From positions 1-9,275 of the forward strand of contig JABHNP010000319.1 of assembly GCA_018694455.1 (NCBI GenBank): DNA of 9,275 nucleotides. Reading direction: 5' to 3'. The notes below the pieces were generated by a model that searched no databases, had not been told where the DNA came from, and was given only the letters and a program-made list of their open reading frames with translations. Shown here piece after piece: positions 6,355 through 9,275 of the stretch. A program made the translations under genes and the position numbers. Source of the stretch: Planctomycetaceae bacterium. GTDB taxonomy: Bacteria; Planctomycetota; Planctomycetia; Pirellulales; UBA1268. Numbering within the stretch: the first letter of the stretch is position 1; each line of letters begins with the position of its first letter.

Positions 6355-6425
6355 TGGGGAATGGTGTAACGGTAGCACGACTGGCTCTGAACCAGTTAGT
6401 CCAGGTTCAAATCCTGGTTCCCCAG
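6355..6425 (+). tRNA. tRNA-Gln, anticodon CUG
   Basis: A complete cloverleaf of 71 bases. The acceptor arms TGGGGAA and TTCCCCA pair over 7 bp, with discriminator G at 6425. The D arm is GTG...CAC around TAACGGTAG. The anticodon stem ACTGG/CCAGT encloses the loop CTCTGAA, giving anticodon CTG, which reads CAG (glutamine). The variable loop is four bases, and the T arm CCAGG/CCTGG encloses TTCAAAT. The leading T1 and discriminator G73 are typical of bacterial tRNA-Gln. The CCA end is not encoded and must be added enzymatically. The truncated integrase gene lies on its 5' side. Confidence 0.96.
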
Positions 6426-6541
6426 TTTGGCTGCACACGCAGAAATACCTGAACGTGGAAGGGCCCATTCTTTTGTCATTTTTCATTGTGATTGAGTATC
6501 TCTTATGTATCGCGACACCACGACTGAAGGACGCTTAACAA

Positions 6542-7729
6542 ATGACTGACGCAATACCTTCAGAAGATAGCAACTCAAAACAACTCGACTCTACGCAAGC
6601 GTCTGCGACGCCATCTTCTGTAACCGACGCCGTTGGGCATTCTGTTGATGGCCACCGCGTTCTTTTGGTAGACGATCAACCGATGATTGGTGAGGCCGTC
6701 CGACGCCTCCTGGCTGACCAAGCGGACATTACCTTTGCCTTCTGCAAAGAGGCGGCCAAAGCTGTGTCAACGGCAGAAGAATTTCAGCCAACTGTCATCT
6801 TACAAGACCTGGTCATGCCTGACATTGACGGACTCGACCTTGTGAGTCAGTTCCGTTCTCATCCTAGAACAGAAAAAATCCCCGTTATCATGCTGTCTGC
6901 AAACGAGGAAGCTGCTACAAAAGCCCAATTACTCGAAGCAGGGGCCAATGACTATCTGATAAAACTTCCACATCAGATTGAGCTCATTGCTCGAATTAGA
7001 GTCCATTCCGAGGCGTACAAAAGACTTCTCGAACGTGACGCTGCTTTTGGTGCACTCGAACGATCACTCGCTGACCTGACGCGTGAAAGAGAAAAGTCGG
7101 AGCGACTTCTTCGTAATATTCTTCCCGACACGATTGCTGAACGGCTCAAAAACAATGTCTCAACAATTGCCGAAACGTACTCTTCTGTGAGTGTTTTGTT
7201 TGCGGATCTCTGTGGCTTTACAACGTTCTCTGAACGCGTTGACGCCAGTCAACTTGTTGACTTGCTCGATGATATTTTCTCCGCGTTTGACCACCTCGCA
7301 AATGCTTACGGGGTTGAAAAAATCAAGACTATTGGTGATGCCTACATGGCAGTGGCGGGCCTTCCTGAACCTCGTGACGACCACGCAGAGGCAGTCGCCG
7401 GCATGGCACTAGGAATGCTCGAGGCGTTTCGTGGTGTCATGCGTAACAGAGGGCTGTCCATGGAAGTTCGCATCGGCATACATTCCGGCCCCGTCGTTGC
7501 GGGAGTCATCGGGAAACATAAATTCTCTTACGACTTGTGGGGTGATACTGTAAATACGGCAAGCCGCATGGAATCCCACGGTGAGCCATCTCGAGTTCAC
7601 GTATCCCAAGGGACACATGCACTCCTGCAAGATCGTTACCGTTTTACAGATCGTGGTGAAATGAATGTAAAAGGCAAGGGGATGCAGCAAACATATTTTC
7701 TGCTTGGACGACACGAGGAGTCATTGTAA
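6542..7729 (+). CDS. Response regulator-adenylate cyclase (receiver + class III cyclase)
   Basis: A 395-residue cytoplasmic protein predicted to make cAMP from ATP under phosphorelay control. A polar N-terminal extension (1-37) precedes a receiver domain (about 38-155) with acidic pair D44-D45, phospho-acceptor D89 (QDLVMPD), S119 and K141 in a KLP motif. A helical linker (about 158-200), probably a coiled coil, joins it to a class III cyclase domain (about 213-390). All key residues are present: metal ligands D222 (FADLCGFT) and D266 (TIGDAY), adenine-specifying K262 and D331 (YDLWGD), transition-state residues N338 and R342 (TVNTASR), and the VKGKG lysines near 377. Lys/Asp at the specificity positions argue for ATP over GTP. 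AAGGA ten bases upstream supports ATG 6542; TTGTCA (6473) with TATCTC 18 bases on is a weak promoter candidate. The ATP synthase genes follow after 86 bases. The cognate kinase is unknown. Confidence 0.94.
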   Translation: MTDAIPSEDSNSKQLDSTQASATPSSVTDAVGHSVDGHRVLLVDDQPMIGEAVRRLLADQADITFAFCKEAAKAVSTAEEFQPTVILQDLVMPDIDGLDLVSQFRSHPRTEKIPVIMLSANEEAATKAQLLEAGANDYLIKLPHQIELIARIRVHSEAYKRLLERDAAFGALERSLADLTREREKSERLLRNILPDTIAERLKNNVSTIAETYSSVSVLFADLCGFTTFSERVDASQLVDLLDDIFSAFDHLANAYGVEKIKTIGDAYMAVAGLPEPRDDHAEAVAGMALGMLEAFRGVMRNRGLSMEVRIGIHSGPVVAGVIGKHKFSYDLWGDTVNTASRMESHGEPSRVHVSQGTHALLQDRYRFTDRGEMNVKGKGMQQTYFLLGRHEESL

Positions 7730-7738
7730 GCAGGCTAG

Positions 7739-7770
7739 TTGTCCTTATTTATTTGGGAACACACTATATA
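7739..7770 (+). promoter_or_regulatory. Possible promoter of the ATP synthase operon
   Basis: TTGTCC (7739-7744) and TATATA (7765-7770) lie in the 86-base gap between the cyclase and the first ATP synthase gene. The 20-base spacer is longer than ideal, so this is a weak candidate. Read-through from the cyclase is the alternative. Confidence 0.25.
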
Positions 7771-7803
7771 TCGACAGGCACATCACATTATGGCAAAAAT
7801 ACC

Positions 7804-7807
7804 GGAG
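7804..7807 (+). promoter_or_regulatory. Ribosome binding site fixing the AtpZ-like start
   Basis: GGAG lies eight bases before ATG 7816 and supports that start over the in-frame TTG at 7753, which would add 21 polar residues unlike this family. Confidence 0.5.
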
Positions 7808-7815
7808 CCCGCCGA

Positions 7816-8037
7816 ATGGTGAGATCACAAACGCCTTTTATGGCTGAGGCCTTTGTGTGGGTCGGACGCATTACAGCAATAGGCTTGACTATGGTGCTAC
7901 CTGGGATCGTTGGCAGCTGGGTTGATCATCGACTTGACACCGCTGTCTTTGAGCCAGTTGGCTTTATTCTTGGATTTCTTGCGGGCCTAGCAGCCCTCAT
8001 CCGTGTTGCTGCCACGCGCCAGCAGAAGAACCTGTGA
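7816..8037 (+). CDS. atpZ: AtpZ/AtpI-family F0F1 ATP synthase-associated small membrane protein
   Basis: A 73-residue inner-membrane protein with two predicted transmembrane helices, about 15-35 (VGRITAIGLTMVLPGIVGSW) and 46-66 (PVGFILGFLAGLAALIRVAA). They are separated by the short W-V-D-H-R-L-D-T loop characteristic of the ATPase_gene1 (AtpZ/AtpI) family. Members are encoded at the head of ATP synthase operons and have been proposed to help assemble the c-ring or to act in Mg/Ca uptake; the role is not settled. It lies 86 bases after the cyclase and 12 bases before the AtpI-like gene. The start at ATG 7816 is chosen from the GGAG upstream and the family's short N-terminus. A 10-codon frame (7790-7822, MAKIPEPAEW) overlaps this start in another frame. 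The symbol is assigned by position and two-helix form, not by experiment. Confidence 0.82.
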   Translation: MVRSQTPFMAEAFVWVGRITAIGLTMVLPGIVGSWVDHRLDTAVFEPVGFILGFLAGLAALIRVAATRQQKNL

Positions 8038-8049
8038 GAAAAGCCATCT

Positions 8050-8544
8050 ATGCCAACGTCGTGCAAATCCCTGAGAAAGTCTTTGGTCGTTGGCCTGATC
8101 GTCCTCACTCTCGGTCAGATCATCACTGCCGGTACAATACTTTTGCGAAGTGCACCTAGTTTAAGCCTTGAATATCGATCTGCGGCTGTTGGAATTGTGA
8201 GTGTGATTTCGCTCAGTGGTGGATGTTTTGCCTGGTACATCACGTGCTGGTCAAAAAAGATGGCGTCAACTCAGCCGGCTTTGGGCATCGCTGCTGCCCT
8301 CGCCGCAAATTTTACCCGCCTAGCATTACCTCTATTTGTGCTTGCTTTCCTCCAGATATCTACCGGGAAAGGGCTCTTCGGGGTGGCCCTGAAAAATTTT
8401 ATTGAAGAAACTCTTGTTGCCTCCTACCTAGTTTTGCTTTTGCTTGATATCCTTCTCCACATGGCTGGCTATGGTATGGATATTCACAACCCTCACAGCC
8501 TAGACGATCACGCCGCAGAGACGCAAAACACCTTATTGTCCTAA
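8050..8544 (+). CDS. atpI: AtpI-like ATP synthase assembly membrane protein
   Basis: A 164-residue integral membrane protein with four predicted transmembrane helices at about 11-33, 43-67, 77-103 and 118-140, and a polar C-terminal tail of about 24 residues (HNPHSLDDHAAETQ). Size, four-helix layout and position directly before atpB fit the AtpI / F0 subunit I group, proposed to help assemble the c-ring. These proteins are poorly conserved in sequence, so the assignment leans on context. The NFTRLALPLFVL helix with an embedded Arg is a feature often seen in this group. It starts at ATG 8050, 12 bases after the AtpZ-like stop, with only a weak purine run (GAGAAAAG) ahead. It ends 16 bases before atpB, which points to a single operon. 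Confidence 0.72.
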   Translation: MPTSCKSLRKSLVVGLIVLTLGQIITAGTILLRSAPSLSLEYRSAAVGIVSVISLSGGCFAWYITCWSKKMASTQPALGIAAALAANFTRLALPLFVLAFLQISTGKGLFGVALKNFIEETLVASYLVLLLLDILLHMAGYGMDIHNPHSLDDHAAETQNTLLS

Positions 8545-8560
8545 AAATTAGTGCTATCCG

Positions 8561-9275
8561 ATGTCATCGAATCCTATATATCATCTCAAAGATGCCTACT
8601 TTTTCGAAGTACCCAAGGGTCTTTGGAGATACGACTGGAAATCCCTGAGTGAAGTTCCGTCATTTTTAACGAATGGACACCCCAACGTCACTGACGTCAA
8701 TGAATTCAATCGGGCCCTCGATGGCAAGGTGATGATTCCGCAACCATTTGCTGAACTTCATAGCCTTTATACGCCGAAATCTGGATTCGCGATCTCAAAA
8801 TACATGATTTTAGAACTCGTTGTAGCCTCTATCATGGTGCTGCTCTTCACACGAGTTGCGAAGCAGTTGTCGACAGGAGATCACCCAAAAGGACGATTTG
8901 CCAACCTCTTCGAAGCATTTCTTGTGTTTATACGGGACCAGATAGCAAGGCCCGCGATCGACGACCCGCCTGGACATGGTCATGATGACCAAGCTAGTCC
9001 TGTACACAGAGGAGATAGTTTTGTTCCTATGCTATGGACTCTCTTCTTTTTCGTTCTTGGGTGCAATCTTCTCGGCATGGTGCCTTGGGCAGGCTCGCCT
9101 ACGGCGTCTTTTTCGGTCACAATAGCCTTGGCTGCAGCAACTTTTGTGACCGGAATGTTGTCCGGCATGAAGCAATTTGGCGTTTTCGGCTTTTTCTTAA
9201 ACCAAGTCCCGCCTATTGACATGCCGACATACCTTCTGCCGCTGAAAATCATTATTTCATGTGGTCTTTTCTTGA
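8561..9275 (+). CDS. atpB: ATP synthase F0 subunit a (partial, runs off right edge)
   Basis: Subunit a forms the proton half-channels against the c-ring in the inner membrane. The first 238 residues are present. A hydrophilic N-terminus of about 78 residues precedes TM1 (about 80-101, YMILELVVASIMVLLFTRVA). The cytoplasmic loop includes the family-typical FEAFLVFIRDQIARP (117-131) and a His/Asp-rich stretch (GHGHDD). TM2 (152-177) contains the diagnostic FVPMLWTLFFFVLGCNLLGM, then TM3 (about 184-203), the start of the next conserved helix, and the window ends. The essential arginine of the later helix lies beyond the edge. The frame has no stop inside the window. ATG 8561 is the first reasonable start; no Shine-Dalgarno is visible ahead of it, so translation may depend on coupling to the AtpI-like gene ending 16 bases upstream. 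Confidence 0.95.
   Translation, partial: MSSNPIYHLKDAYFFEVPKGLWRYDWKSLSEVPSFLTNGHPNVTDVNEFNRALDGKVMIPQPFAELHSLYTPKSGFAISKYMILELVVASIMVLLFTRVAKQLSTGDHPKGRFANLFEAFLVFIRDQIARPAIDDPPGHGHDDQASPVHRGDSFVPMLWTLFFFVLGCNLLGMVPWAGSPTASFSVTIALAAATFVTGMLSGMKQFGVFGFFLNQVPPIDMPTYLLPLKIIISCGLFL

Noticed and set aside
3800..6355. Search for att-type direct repeats of the tRNA-Gln 3' end, CRISPR repeats or insertion-sequence inverted repeats
   Set aside because: None found by eye on either strand.
7753..7815. TTG 7753 as start of the AtpZ-like protein
   Set aside because: It adds 21 residues unlike the family and has no ribosome binding site; ATG 7816 has GGAG at proper spacing.
8810..9252. Minus-strand frames of 65 and 90 codons at the right end
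   Set aside because: Both are antisense to atpB, whose plus-strand frame is unmistakable.

Overview
The window looks like chromosome from a mid-GC bacterium, most likely a marine member of the Planctomycetota. That placement is an inference. It rests on an FHA-GAF-PP2C phosphatase, a receiver-adenylate cyclase fusion, an ATP synthase operon headed by two small AtpZ/AtpI-type membrane proteins, sparse Shine-Dalgarno use and loose gene packing. No rRNA or other phylogenetic marker is present to confirm it.

Left part (1-3238): the C-terminal 255 codons of uvrB (nucleotide excision repair) enter from the left edge. A small soluble NarX/DegS-type histidine kinase follows 24 bases later and is probably co-transcribed. 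Converging on these from the minus strand is a 561-residue FHA-GAF-PP2C (SpoIIE/RsbU-like) serine/threonine phosphatase. All three are complete in the motifs that can be checked, apart from the missing uvrB start.

Middle (3239-6354): a divergent spacer leads to a 76-residue exported protein with a Cys4 zinc-ribbon-like pattern. About 1 kb without a recognisable gene follows, containing two abutting open frames of unknown meaning and ending in a strong orphan intrinsic terminator (4685-4722). From about 6240 down to 4905 the minus strand carries the decayed remains of an integrative element: an integrase reduced to a frameshifted N-terminal arm-binding domain, a broken small ORF, an intact 126-residue gene of unknown function, and a further broken gene. 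The last three are linked by 4-base GTGA and ATGA stop/start overlaps, so this was once a tightly coupled operon. A tRNA-Gln(CUG) gene lies immediately upstream of the integrase remnant.

Right part (6542-9275): a receiver domain fused to a class III adenylate cyclase with its full set of catalytic residues is followed, same strand, by atpZ-like, atpI-like and atpB (F0 subunit a). The atpB gene runs off the right edge. These three are the head of an F1F0 ATP synthase operon.

The intact genes point to phospho-signalling (kinase, phosphatase, cAMP production) interspersed with housekeeping genes. I see no defence system, CRISPR array, insertion sequence or biosynthetic cluster. The most unusual parts are the decaying integrase-linked cassette with one surviving gene, the orphan terminator, and the small exported zinc-ribbon protein.
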